Shown here: positions 19,501-27,530 of the stretch, piece after piece
How positions within the stretch are numbered: position 1 is the first letter of the stretch
How the letters are laid out: each line of letters opens with the position of its first letter
Assembly (NCBI GenBank): GCA_043747835.1
Contig: JAYTOK010000020.1
Location: forward strand, 1 to 64,000
Length of the DNA stretch: 64,000 nucleotides
From: CADEED01 sp043747835
GTDB lineage: Bacteria; Pseudomonadota; Gammaproteobacteria; Steroidobacterales; Steroidobacteraceae
Reading direction: 5' to 3'
The notes under the pieces: model-generated
What the model was told of the DNA's origin: nothing
The model's database searches: none
The model's input: the letters and a program-made list of their open reading frames with translations, nothing else
Program-made: the position numbers and the translations under genes

Positions 19501-19551
19501 CGCAAGAGCGCTGCGCGAGCCGGAACGGCTCGACGAAAAAGTCGATTGCAT
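16501..19551 (-). CDS. TonB-dependent outer-membrane receptor
   Basis: A 1016-aa receptor with a signal peptide (residues 1-34), a TonB-box-like EEIIVTGSRIARD, a plug domain through about residue 190 (LVNGRRFAIFG, SSAVYGSDAITGVINF) and a 22-strand-type barrel ending in the aromatic-terminated GFTVKTF. There is no N-terminal sigma-signalling domain. Such receptors import oligosaccharides, siderophores or vitamins through the outer membrane. Position next to the rhamnose module suggests a rhamnogalacturonan-derived ligand, but this is inference. The ATG at 19551 follows AAGGGGGAATC; the 25 upstream in-frame codons lack a start site as good. An inverted repeat lies about 40 bp upstream. Confidence 0.88.
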   Translation of the reverse strand: MQSTFSSSRSGSRSALALSISAIIASAGNLALAQDATPPAEEGEEIIVTGSRIARDVTDASTPLAIINAEEIKLSGAMTVDKVLGDSPQFVQSTNGGATANTVPAGSAAGAAYANLRGFGPTRSLTLVNGRRFAIFGPEQVTDLNTIPAALIDRTEVVTGGSSAVYGSDAITGVINFIMKDDFEGVQVNGQYGFDSSTSTPTKNFDLTFGGNFAESRGNAVISLNYYQREGFTRAERGDWAALPYGEACVTADSHSDTLIGVANGSSAANCAASGGRMGFIFSGSGDIPNGRFVLTNAQLAAASTQLAAAGLAGMNANGFTFNDEGTTARLTQRPADDFNLTQYNYLQVPQERWMLNAFSHFDFNDKATGYLEAHFSNNRVDQQLTQANIGGDFLFDVNNPYLTQAMRDVLVRLDQTETGTRTIQQGPIAYTTTPGDGRAILTAGRRLVELPFRHNVDDHNVWRTAVGLRGDLGSVSDNFLRNLNYDVYYTFARSEDSSRQEGSASRSRYAAALLSANGAAPVSNIFGQNLSAAAINAIKINATNVTNAEQRVAAATLAGEAFELPAGPVGFSVGVEWRTAEAEYIPDEFLRSGDVVGFNPGLPTRGDVTSRDLFTEIRVPILADIPAVQSLAANGGFRSSDYDLDGVGRVSTYLYGLDWRVNETLAFRGQFQRAIRAPNIGDLYGGLQLNFSTLTDPCSSRNTANRTAAVEQLCIATGVPVGSVFGAGIQPDNIIPNRTGGNPELREESSDTRTVGVVFTPTFLPDLAVTFDVFDISLDGAIAQLGGGAQNTLNLCYFTVQDAASDFCQAVHRNPATGGITVPFSLDVLQSNIGALETSGADLQARYGFDVGKSRFDMSTLWTWTKEFDVTPMQAVPQNKNRCVGAYGSTCGEPIPEYKGVTRFTWTMGAIGVSLRHRYIDSVTTDRYVLPKSAGAATVPSLATFANPKFDAQNYVDLSFTFDIGDKAEIYGGANNVLDKDPPIVAGFGGYGNTFPATYDYAGTTFFLGFTVKTF

Positions 19552-19589
19552 GATTCCCCCTTCGAAATCATTTTGATGGTTCTCAAAAA

Positions 19590-19615
19590 TGATCGAAGGT
19601 CCGCAACTTCGATCA
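19590..19615. promoter_or_regulatory. Inverted repeat upstream of TonB receptor
   Basis: Perfect 9-bp arms TGATCGAAG and CTTCGATCA separated by 8 nt, 39 bp upstream of the receptor ATG. Each arm begins TGATCGA, as in the repeats at the rhaR promoter, so RhaR or another repressor could bind here. The different orientation (inverted, not direct) keeps the link tentative. Confidence 0.45.
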
Positions 19616-19884
19616 CCTCCGTGCAATAGACATCAACCGCGGGGCGAAATGCAAACCTTTCGGCTCACGAGAGCTCCTCGTGAGCGATCTTGACGCGAGG
19701 GAGGCCGCGCGGACGCGTTGTCCACCGGTTACCGCGGTCCGCGGCGTGAAAACTCCGATCACGCAACGTGACTTCCTTCCTGCCGGCGATTGCTCCTAAC
19801 TACTAAAAGCGGCCGGCGGGAGCGCAATTGATGGGAAACGGCGACATTCTTGTCATCCCGCCCTCACACGGGTAGCTTCCCGCC

Positions 19885-20325
19885 ATGAACAAAAAGACCC
19901 GGCCGATATTCGCCTCCGCGCTGCTCGCGGCCACCGTTTACGCGTCCAACGCGCACGCGGGATCCGTCGACTGCAAACTCAAGTTCGACATCAGCGGCTG
20001 GTCCGCGTTCTACAAGCGCTCCGACGGGACCGGCACGATCACCTGTTCGAACGGGCAGTCCATGCGCGTACTGCTGCGTGCACGCGGCGGCGGTCCAACC
20101 GTCGGAAAGTCCACGATCCGGAATGGCGACGGCGAGTTCACGGGCGTGGACAACATCAACCAGCTGCTCGGCACCTACGCGAGTGCCGAAGCCGGAGCGG
20201 CCGCGGTCAAGGCCGCGAAAGCGCATGTCGTCACGAAGGGTGAAATCTCGCTCGCGCTTGCTGGCACCGGCGAAGGCTGGGAGCTCGGCGTCGCCTTCGG
20301 GAAATTCACGATAAAGCGGCGCTGA
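19885..20325 (+). CDS. Small exported hypothetical protein
   Basis: A 146-aa protein with a cleavable signal peptide (MNKKTRPIFASALLAATVYA then AHAG). The mature part holds two Cys (VDCKLKF and ITCSNGQ), probably disulphide-linked, and glycine-rich beta-type sequence (RARGGGPTVGKS). No function is recognised; it is a stand-alone periplasmic or surface protein. The end of this gene overlaps the ancestral 3-prime end of the convergent yihY-family gene by about 20 bp. The 258 bp between the receptor ATG side and this gene hold only the inverted repeat and no further gene. Confidence 0.7.
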   Translation: MNKKTRPIFASALLAATVYASNAHAGSVDCKLKFDISGWSAFYKRSDGTGTITCSNGQSMRVLLRARGGGPTVGKSTIRNGDGEFTGVDNINQLLGTYASAEAGAAAVKAAKAHVVTKGEISLALAGTGEGWELGVAFGKFTIKRR

Positions 20326-21226
20326 TCGGCTTCGGCTGTCGGGATTGTCCGAGGCAGGCCGTGAACTCTGCGCCGAACAGGAACATCTGAGCGGAGTAGT
20401 AGAGTCACAGCAACAACGCCGCGAAGGACGCGGCCGCGCCATAGGCGGTCGGCTGCGTGGCTCTCCCGAGATAGAGCCCGATCCCCCAACGGCCCAGCTG
20501 GAACAGCAGCGCGGTGACCAAAGCGCCGGTGAGCACGTGGCGCCAGGCCAGGCGTTTCGCGGGTAGATAGCGGTACATCAGCGCGATCAGACCGGTCCCG
20601 AGAACGATCGACGTGAGGAAGTCGACCGACGCGAATAGTCCCACCAGCCCCTCGAAGTGGCGCAGCGCATATCCGCGCAGCGCCGCCAACGCCGTCGTCA
20701 GCGTGAGCGAGACGAGTAGCAGGAATCCGATCGCGAGGATGAAACCGAACGACATGAGGCGCGCACGGAGAAACGTACGCCATCCGCTCGGCGGGGAATC
20801 GCGCCCGCCCCAGGTCTGCTGCAGGGCGCTTTCGAGCGCGGCGAACACAGTGCTTGCGCCGACCAACAGCATCACGACGCTCACGGCCGTTGCCCACAGT
20901 CCGTCGACGGATGGCGAGCTGCGCATCGCCTCGAGGATCAATGTCGCGCTCTGCTTGCCGAACAGCATCGTCAGCTGGCTGCCGACATATGAGTACGCGA
21001 GCTCGCCGCCCACGATCCATCCCGCGATCGAGACGATGATGATCAGCAGCGGCGCGAGCGAGAACGCGCAATAGAAGGCGAGCGCCGCGGCGATGTTCGA
21101 CGCCTGGTCGTCGAGCCAGTTGTCCAAAGTCACCTTCCGGATGCTCTTGAGAGTGCGTGTCTTCGCCATGCGGAGATTTTGCCCCAGCCACCTGGCTAAC
21201 AAGCCGGCGAGCGTGTCGGCGAACAT
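20306..21226 (-). pseudogene. YihY/UPF0761-family inner-membrane protein, broken by a TGA codon
   Basis: The intact part (20405-21226, 273 aa) is a six-helix YihY family membrane protein with DDQASNIAAALAFYCAFSLA and PTAYGAAASFAALLL. Family members continue LLLW-x-YYSAQ-x-FLFGAEF. Here the codon after LLL is TGA, and the same frame then reads LYYSAQMFLFGAEFTACLGQ to a second stop at 20306. A single TGG-to-TGA change thus removes the last helix. The start is uncertain (ATG at 21226 or 21169; neither has a strong ribosome-binding site). It may be a true nonsense mutation, a read error, or a truncated but stable protein. Confidence 0.8.
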
Positions 21227-21280
21227 CAGGGCCTGGTGCAGGCGCGCGCCGTCAGTTGCTCGACACCAACCTGTTGGGCC

Positions 21281-22288
21281 TCAACGCCAGCGCGGGCTCG
21301 AGCCCAGCGCAAACTCGCCACCTTTGCGGCGGATCAGCAGCGCCGGCAGTGACTCGGATTCGGCCAGTCGCAGCGCATCGACGGGCGCCATCGCCATGAA
21401 GACGGTGGCCCATGCATCCGCGCTCATGCAATCCGGCGCGAGCACGGTCGCCGACACGGTCGCGTGAGTCACGGGAAATCCGCTGCGCGGATCGATGATG
21501 TGTGAATAGTGGCGGCCATCCGCGTCGAAGAATCGACGGTAGTCGCCGGCGGTAGCGATACTTTCGTTGCGCAACTCGACGATGGCGGGCGCCGGGACCG
21601 TCACGCTGGAGGGATCGTCGGCACCCGGCTTCTCGACGGCGACGCGCCAGAATTCTCCGCGCGCATTCTTGCCGCGCGCGCGCAGCTTGCCGGACAGGTC
21701 GACGAGGTAGTTTGAGAGCCCGACGGAATCGAGATACTCCGCGACGCGATCCACGCCGCGTCCCTTGCCGAGCGAAGAAAGGTCCACACGCACGCCGGGC
21801 ACCTTGCGCGCGCGGGACGCTGCGACGTCGACGCTCACCTTTCGCCAGCCGACGCGCTCGCGCGCGGCGGATATGGCGGCGGCATCGGGCACCCGTCGCG
21901 TCGCGGGATCCGGACCAAAGCCCCAGAGGTTCACTAGCGGCCCGACGGTCACGTCGTACGAGCCGCCGCTGCGCTCCGCCAGTTGCAACGCAAACCCAAG
22001 CACCACGGCGAGTTCGGGATCGATCGCGACCCAATCGCCGTTGGTGTCGTCATTGAAGCGGCTCAATGCCGAATCGGCGCGGTACGTGCTCAGCGCCTGA
22101 TTCACCGCGTCGAAGCGCGCCTGCATTCCCGCACTCAACTGCGCCTTGGGGATCGGCAAATCGCCGACGACTTTCGCCGTCCACGCGCTGCCCATCGTCT
22201 CGCCGGCAAGCAGCGTTTCGCGTGGCGAGGTCGCGCAGGCGGCGAGCCCCATTGCCGCCACGGCCACGAGCGCGACGTGAACCCGCAT
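21281..22288 (-). CDS. apbE: FAD:protein FMN transferase (ApbE family lipoprotein)
   Basis: A 335-aa periplasmic lipoprotein (MRVHVALVAVAAMGLAAC signal). It shows ApbE features: AGETMGSAWTAKV near the N-terminus, SGGSYDVTVGPLVNLWGFG, LGKGRGVDRVAEYL and a C-terminal SADAWATVFMAM Mg-binding loop. It covalently attaches FMN from FAD to Ser/Thr of partner proteins outside the cytoplasmic membrane. The usual GGD/GGN segment reads DLSGKLRARG here, a departure from the family. Its ATG lies four bases after the preceding stop, making it the last gene of a five-gene iron-type operon. Confidence 0.85.
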   Translation of the reverse strand: MRVHVALVAVAAMGLAACATSPRETLLAGETMGSAWTAKVVGDLPIPKAQLSAGMQARFDAVNQALSTYRADSALSRFNDDTNGDWVAIDPELAVVLGFALQLAERSGGSYDVTVGPLVNLWGFGPDPATRRVPDAAAISAARERVGWRKVSVDVAASRARKVPGVRVDLSSLGKGRGVDRVAEYLDSVGLSNYLVDLSGKLRARGKNARGEFWRVAVEKPGADDPSSVTVPAPAIVELRNESIATAGDYRRFFDADGRHYSHIIDPRSGFPVTHATVSATVLAPDCMSADAWATVFMAMAPVDALRLAESESLPALLIRRKGGEFALGSSPRWR

Positions 22289-22292
22289 CGAA

Positions 22293-23108
22293 CTACTGCG
22301 TGAGAACTTCGAGCGTGGCGTTGTAAGTCGCATGCCGCTTCTTCACGTTCGGCACGGTCGCCTTCTCGTCTTCCACCGACGCGTCGACCCAATAGAGTCC
22401 GGCCGCCGGCCACATCACGGTGACGATTCCGTCCTTGTCGGTCTTGGCGCGGATTTCGTTCGGCGCGTCGCGATAGCGCGTGCCGCCCGCGACGATTTCG
22501 ATCTCGAGATCCCTCGCGGGCTTGCCGTCGAGCAGAAACTTGAGCCGCGCGGATTCGCCCGCGTACAGATCGTTCGGGTGAGTCAGCGGCATGAGCTCGA
22601 GGCCCACGCCGACCGACTTCACTTCCGACGGTGTGCCGACGGTGACGTAGGTTTCGATGCGCCGCTGCATCTGCTCGACTTCGAGTTTCGCGGCGTTCGC
22701 GGGGATGTTCTTGGCCATCTCGGCGGGAGCGCCGCGCCAGCGCTTCGGCTTGCCGTCCTCTTCCCAGCGCGCCATCACGGTGTCCCCCGCGAGCGCGATG
22801 CGGTACGTGCCCGTCTTGCGCAGCTCCAGATCGAAACTCGAACGCGAGCGGCCCTTCGCGGCATTCTGCGGTTCTACGGCTAAGCCATCGGGCGTCGTGA
22901 TCACGAGCTGGTCGAGCGGCAGCGCGCCCTGGTTCACCGAGAACAGATCGTCGGCGCTCGCGGTATCGAATGCGACCCAGCCGCCGGCGTTCGCGACGAT
23001 GGTTTGCGAAGGAAGAATCCACGCGCGCGCGGCTGAGCTCACGCCCGGGACGAACGCGAGAGTCGCGACCAGCGCGAACACATCTGACTTCTTGAATGAA
23101 TGTTTCAT
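22293..23108 (-). CDS. DUF4198-family periplasmic protein (downstream copy)
   Basis: A 271-aa exported protein with a signal peptide (through SSAARA) followed by beta-sandwich sequence beginning WILPSQTIVANAGGWVAFD, and GLELMPLTHPNDLYAGESA, the hallmark of DUF4198 (nickel/cobalt-transport-associated periplasmic proteins). The later KTDKDGIVTVMWPAAGLYWVD is the second sandwich. AGGGAG eight bases before the ATG at 23108 decides the start. A paralogue lies three genes upstream in the same operon. It may bind a metal or flavin-linked complex during TonB-dependent metal uptake, as inferred from context. Confidence 0.8.
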   Translation of the reverse strand: MKHSFKKSDVFALVATLAFVPGVSSAARAWILPSQTIVANAGGWVAFDTASADDLFSVNQGALPLDQLVITTPDGLAVEPQNAAKGRSRSSFDLELRKTGTYRIALAGDTVMARWEEDGKPKRWRGAPAEMAKNIPANAAKLEVEQMQRRIETYVTVGTPSEVKSVGVGLELMPLTHPNDLYAGESARLKFLLDGKPARDLEIEIVAGGTRYRDAPNEIRAKTDKDGIVTVMWPAAGLYWVDASVEDEKATVPNVKKRHATYNATLEVLTQ

Positions 23109-23119
23109 GGTGTTCTCCC

Positions 23120-23629
23120 TCAAGGATTGAGCGACAGCGCGACGGCGCCGAGCTCCTTGGAACCCTTCGCGGTGGCCTGCTTCGCGGCCTTGATCGGCCA
23201 CTCGAAGGGTATGCGCACCGCTTCACGACCGCCGATCTCCCTAACGGCTTCGACAACCAGCGAATACTGGCCCGGCTTGAGTTGCGCGAGCGGCGGCAGC
23301 GAAGCGTCGAACTTCAACAGGTGCTGACCGACCGGACGCGTGGCGCCAGTGAGCCCATCCACTGGCACTTTGATATCGCGGCCGCCGCGACGCCACCACT
23401 GACGCAGGTCGGGAAGCCACTTCGTGTGATCGCCGCGGACCTGGTACCAGACCGCGAGATTCGCGGCGATCGCCTGATCGGCGCCTTCCACCCAGATCGC
23501 CACGTAGGGCTTGTGATACTCCGCCACGGGAAGGCTCGGAATTTCGACGTTGAGGGTGAGTTCGGCGGCCGAGACCGTGCCCGCGCACAGCAGCGGCAAC
23601 GTGAAAACGGCAAACAATTTGCGAATCAT
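23120..23629 (-). CDS. DUF2271-family periplasmic protein
   Basis: A 169-aa exported protein with a signal peptide (ending VSAAE) and the DUF2271 pattern: HKPYVAIWVEGADQAIAANLAVW, then WLPDLRQWWRRGG and LKPGQYSLVVEAVREIGG. DUF2271 genes commonly occur beside PepSY and ApbE genes and are thought to belong to extracytoplasmic flavin-based electron transfer linked to metal uptake. It is separated from the next gene by 11 bp. Confidence 0.82.
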   Translation of the reverse strand: MIRKLFAVFTLPLLCAGTVSAAELTLNVEIPSLPVAEYHKPYVAIWVEGADQAIAANLAVWYQVRGDHTKWLPDLRQWWRRGGRDIKVPVDGLTGATRPVGQHLLKFDASLPPLAQLKPGQYSLVVEAVREIGGREAVRIPFEWPIKAAKQATAKGSKELGAVALSLNP

Positions 23630-23651
23630 TCGAATACTCCGTCTGACGAGA

Positions 23652-24260
23652 TCAGTGGACGAAAAAAAGCGTGAGAATGAATACGAGCACCGTGCCGCCG
23701 ATCACGAGCGGCCACGTGGATTTGCGCTGCCGCGCCTGGATCTGCAGCAGGATGAGTCCGGTCAGCGAGAAGAACAGCACTGCGGCCGCGACAACGTCGA
23801 TGAACAGCGTCCAGACGAAGCCAGTGTTGCGGCCCTTGTGCAGGTCGTTGAAGTAGGAAATCCAGCCGCGGTCGGTGGCTTCGAACTTCGCCGCGCCGCC
23901 GGCGCGGTCGATGGAGACCCAGGCGTCGCGACCGGGGCCCGGTGCGGATAGATAGAGCTCTTCCTCCGACCATTCCGCGTTCGCCGCGGCAGCATCGAAG
24001 CCGAATTCGGTGCGGACCCAGTCGTTCACCGGCGCCGGCACCGATTCCTGCGACTCGTCCGCTGCGAGCGCGGGAAGCAGCGCCGGCGGCAATTGCGCGG
24101 TGCGTGTCGTCACGACTGGTTGCGCGCCGATGGACGACGCATGATTCAGCGTGATGCCGGTGATCGTGAACAACGCGAGCGCGGCAAAGCAGACGGCGGC
24201 GCTGATCCAGTGCAACTGGTGCGTCAGCCGATACACCTGCATGCGCAAGCGCGAATTCAT
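23652..24260 (-). CDS. PepSY-associated transmembrane protein
   Basis: A 202-aa membrane protein. The first helix (residues 18-38) starts after the basic RLTHQLHWISAAVCFAA, and is followed by a periplasmic PepSY-like domain and GWISYFNDLHKGRNTGFVW. Two C-terminal helices finish the protein (FIDVVAAAVLFFSLTGLILL and a last one ending LTLFFVH). The two His in the first helix and the DLHKGRNTG loop match PepSY-TM proteins, which may carry haem and act as ferric reductase partners. It is the second gene of the operon. Confidence 0.82.
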   Translation of the reverse strand: MNSRLRMQVYRLTHQLHWISAAVCFAALALFTITGITLNHASSIGAQPVVTTRTAQLPPALLPALAADESQESVPAPVNDWVRTEFGFDAAAANAEWSEEELYLSAPGPGRDAWVSIDRAGGAAKFEATDRGWISYFNDLHKGRNTGFVWTLFIDVVAAAVLFFSLTGLILLQIQARQRKSTWPLVIGGTVLVFILTLFFVH

Positions 24261-24276
24261 CGTCGCGAGTCTCGCG

Positions 24277-25059
24277 TCACTCGCCGACGTCGAACGTCAG
24301 CGCGTACGTGTGGCTTTCGGCCTGCGCGCCATCGCCGGGCACTACGAAGCGGTGACGCAGCTGCGCATGATAGACACCCGCCTCGGCGACCGGCAGCTCG
24401 ACCCCGCCGTCCGTGCCTGACGTCGCGGTGATCTCCACGGGCGCCTCACCGGTCGCCGTCACGGCACGATGCAGCGTGACCGTGCCGCCGCTCACCGGCC
24501 TGCCGTCGAACAACACCTTCGCGTGCAACTTTGCACCGGCCAGTAGTTTGGCAGGATGCGTGAGCATCTGGAACTCGAGCCCCTTGGCCGTTGGCGCGAG
24601 AGCCGCGTCTGATGGCGCGCCGCGCGAGACGTACACTTCGGCGAGCGTGATGCTCTTGATGTCGTAGACCTTGGCGCCGGCGGGGGGCGCATCGTTCGGG
24701 CGCAGGAACTTCCATTCGGCGCCGACAATCACGCCCTTGGCGACACGGCCATCACGCGCTCCGGTCGAGATGCGGTACGTGCCAGACTGCGGCGTGTCGA
24801 CGTCGAGAACCGCAAGGTCCTTCGTGTACACCGGCGTGAGCGCGGTCGACTTGCCGTCCGGCGACACGACGTGCCAGTTCGTCGCCTTCATAACGACGTC
24901 AGGCACGAAGAATTTCTCGGTGAACGATGCCTGCACGCTCACGTGATCGCGCTCGCTCACGTCGAAAGCATTGGGAAGCAGGTATGGGGAATGCGCGCCC
25001 GCCGGAATGGCGGTCAGCGCCGTGAGTAAGAGCGCAGCGATCGCGGTTCGACTGAACAT
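24277..25059 (-). CDS. DUF4198-family periplasmic protein (first gene of iron-type operon)
   Basis: A 260-aa exported protein with a signal peptide (ending PAGAH). HSPYLLPNAFDVSERDHVSVQ starts the mature chain, and LEFQMLTHPAKLLAGAKLHA is the DUF4198 signature. A His residue at the mature N-terminus often ligates metal in this family. GGAG six bases before the ATG at 25059 fixes the start; longer in-frame extensions have no such signal. It heads the operon ending in apbE, and a Fur-box-like palindrome sits 38 bp upstream, so iron repression is likely. Confidence 0.82.
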   Translation of the reverse strand: MFSRTAIAALLLTALTAIPAGAHSPYLLPNAFDVSERDHVSVQASFTEKFFVPDVVMKATNWHVVSPDGKSTALTPVYTKDLAVLDVDTPQSGTYRISTGARDGRVAKGVIVGAEWKFLRPNDAPPAGAKVYDIKSITLAEVYVSRGAPSDAALAPTAKGLEFQMLTHPAKLLAGAKLHAKVLFDGRPVSGGTVTLHRAVTATGEAPVEITATSGTDGGVELPVAEAGVYHAQLRHRFVVPGDGAQAESHTYALTFDVGE

Positions 25060-25096
25060 GGGCACTCCGTCTGACAAACAGAGCGCGCACGCTACA

Positions 25097-25111
25097 TGAG
25101 AGGAATTCTCA
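25097..25111. promoter_or_regulatory. Fur-box-like operator
   Basis: TGAGAGGAATTCTCA matches the 7-1-7 Fur consensus (TGAGAATnATTCTCA) except at two of the 14 defined positions, and it is flanked by AC and TTTGC. It lies immediately upstream of the DUF4198/PepSY/DUF2271/ApbE operon, where Fur-type iron repression is expected from gene content. Confidence 0.6.
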
Positions 25112-25208
25112 TTTGCAACCGGATTCTGCAAGAAGCATCGGATCGACGGCTCAGTAACCCTAAATCCTTTCCGTTCAGGGAGTTGGGCGGCCCGTCGGCC
25201 GCCCCGCC

Positions 25209-27530
25209 TCACATCCCCTTCGCGGTCTGCGCCTTCCTCACGAGCTGCACGAGCTCTGTTCGGTACCCGAACTCGTCGTCGCCCTTCGCGGCCTGGGCTT
25301 CGCGGATCACGTCGCCGAATGAGAGTTCGCCAGAATATGCGTCGCCTCGCAGCAGCTGCGCGAACCCCGCGACCGCGGTCGAGAATCTCACCTCACGGCT
25401 CACGAGCGCTGACGCGTCCGTCGACAGCGGAATCGGCCGCTCGATGAGCTTCGAGCGACTCTCGCCGGGTAGTTTGTAGCGCATCTTGAGAAAGCCGTAC
25501 TCGCTCTGCTTGCCCGAGTTCGCGCGCTTGTCCTCGGATCCGTAACGCAGCGGATCGACGCTCGCAGCTCCAGATCCCACCGGAGTGATTTCGTAGATCG
25601 CGGTCACGGTGTGGCCCGCGCCCACGTCGCCCGCATCCACCGCGTCGTTGTTGAAGTCCTCGCGATTGAGCGCGCGCGTTTCGTATCCCACGAGGCGGTA
25701 CTCCGCAACGCTCGCGGGATTGAACTCCACCTGGATCTTCACGTCCTTCGCGATCGTGAACAGCGTGCCCGAGGATTCCTGCACGAGCACTTTCTGGGCC
25801 TCGCTCAGCGAGTCGATGTACGCGGCGACGCCGTTGCCGTTCTGCGCGAGCGCCTGCGACAGCTCGTCGCGATAGTTGCCGCGGCCGAAGCCGAGCACCG
25901 ACAGCATCACGCCGTTCTCGCGCTTGCGCTCGACGAAGCCCTTGAGCTGCTCGGTATCCGCGATGCCAACGTTGAAGTCGCCGTCGGTCGCCAGCAGGAT
26001 GCGATTCACGCCGCCCTTGCGGAAGTTGGCTTCGGCGAGCTTGTAAGCGAGCTCGATGCCCGCGGCGCCTGCGGTGGATCCGCCAGGCGTGAGACTGCGC
26101 AGCGCCGCCAGGATCTTCGCCTTCTCGGAGATCGGCGTCGGCTCGAGCACCATGCCGGCGGCGCCCGCGTAAACGACGATGCCGATCGTATCCGTGGGCT
26201 TCAGGCTGCCGAGCAGCAGCTCCATCGACTGCACCGCGAGCGGTAGTTTGTCCGGCGAATCCATCGAGCCGCTTACGTCGAGCAGCAGCACGAGATTGGC
26301 GTCGGGCGCTTCGTCGCGCGGCACTTCGTATCCCTTGATCGCGACGTGCACGAGTTTCCTGCCCTTGCCCCAGGGCGAATCGCTGACGACGATCGTCGGC
26401 TCGAACGGCACTGCGCGGGAAGCGGGCACCGGCCACGCATAGTCGAAGTAGTTGATCATCTCCTCGACGCGCACCGAATCCTGCGGCGGCAACGATCCCG
26501 AGTTCAACGCGCGACGCACGAAAGCGTATGACGCGGTGTCGACGTCGACCGAGAAAGTCGACACCGGATCCTGCACGACTTGCTTGATCGGATTGCCCTC
26601 GAAGTGACGGAACTTGTCGTTGTCCTCGGCGGCGGGCGACGCCGGAGGCTGCGTCAGAATGAGGGTCTGCACGCGCCCGTCGCGGGAATAGTGATACGAC
26701 GGCGCGGCTGGGGCGCTGGCGGCGAGCTTCGGATTTCGAGACTTCGCGTTTCCCGTCGCGCGCGCGCCGGTGACGATGACCTCGTCGATGCCGGACTCAC
26801 GCTTCATCTCCTGCGCCGACTGCAGGCTTCCGCGATGGCCAGTCACGACGACACTCTCGTTGAGCTCGGTGGGCGCCGATTCGATTTGCGCTCCGGTCAC
26901 CCGCTGCAGCGATTCCGCGACATTGCTGTCCGGAAACTTGCCGATGTCCTCCGCCTGGATCGCGTCAATGACGACCGGCCCCAAGGTCTCGCTCTCGAAG
27001 CTCTGCGCCAGCATCTCACCACTGCGTTCGTCGCGGCGCCTCGTGTCGATGGCATCGGCGCCCGTCGGCGCGATGGGCGCCTCCGAGGCCTGTTTCACCG
27101 CTGCCGTGGTCGGCGCCACCGCCGGCTGTTCGATCTCGCCAGACGACGCTTCGGCACGCGCGGGCGAAACCGCGACGCGCGCATCGTCGACGTCGGTCGA
27201 TAGCTCCGGCAATTTCGTCGGATCGATGTTCCGCGACACGATCGGCCACAACAGCGTCGCGCCGAGCGCGACGACACACAGGCTCGCGAACGCGCCATTC
27301 CAACCCCGAGGGACTAACCAGTTCATTGCGAATCTCCCACGACCTTCCTGTCGGGAGAGACGCTGCGGCGCGGCCGAAGCTTGGGAGTCCACATTGTCAT
27401 TGGCGGCAACCGCCGCCTGAACGCGCGCGAACTCCGTGAGCGCGGCCCGCTTCGCGAGCAGCCGCGCCTGGCTATCCGGCGGCGGCGCCTTCATGCGCTG
27501 AAGTCTTGCTTCGTTGGAACGTTCGTTCAT
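25209..27530 (-). CDS. Membrane-anchored von Willebrand (VWA/YfbK-like) protein with plug-like insert
   Basis: A 773-aa protein whose start codon overlaps the sigma-factor stop (ATGA). Residues 1-70 are cytoplasmic; one membrane helix lies at 79-97. Residues 186-216 contain the plug signature AEDIGKFPDSNVAESLQRV, and 227-257 contain VVVTGHRGSLQSAQ and EVIVTGAR, both typical of TonB-receptor N-termini but in reversed order. A YfbK-type domain follows, then a VWA domain (about 410-580) with MIDAS LLLDVSGSMDS, and a DUF3520-like C-terminus. By coupling it is probably an anti-sigma or surface-stress partner of the ECF factor. Function is unknown. Confidence 0.75.
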   Translation of the reverse strand: MNERSNEARLQRMKAPPPDSQARLLAKRAALTEFARVQAAVAANDNVDSQASAAPQRLSRQEGRGRFAMNWLVPRGWNGAFASLCVVALGATLLWPIVSRNIDPTKLPELSTDVDDARVAVSPARAEASSGEIEQPAVAPTTAAVKQASEAPIAPTGADAIDTRRRDERSGEMLAQSFESETLGPVVIDAIQAEDIGKFPDSNVAESLQRVTGAQIESAPTELNESVVVTGHRGSLQSAQEMKRESGIDEVIVTGARATGNAKSRNPKLAASAPAAPSYHYSRDGRVQTLILTQPPASPAAEDNDKFRHFEGNPIKQVVQDPVSTFSVDVDTASYAFVRRALNSGSLPPQDSVRVEEMINYFDYAWPVPASRAVPFEPTIVVSDSPWGKGRKLVHVAIKGYEVPRDEAPDANLVLLLDVSGSMDSPDKLPLAVQSMELLLGSLKPTDTIGIVVYAGAAGMVLEPTPISEKAKILAALRSLTPGGSTAGAAGIELAYKLAEANFRKGGVNRILLATDGDFNVGIADTEQLKGFVERKRENGVMLSVLGFGRGNYRDELSQALAQNGNGVAAYIDSLSEAQKVLVQESSGTLFTIAKDVKIQVEFNPASVAEYRLVGYETRALNREDFNNDAVDAGDVGAGHTVTAIYEITPVGSGAASVDPLRYGSEDKRANSGKQSEYGFLKMRYKLPGESRSKLIERPIPLSTDASALVSREVRFSTAVAGFAQLLRGDAYSGELSFGDVIREAQAAKGDDEFGYRTELVQLVRKAQTAKGM

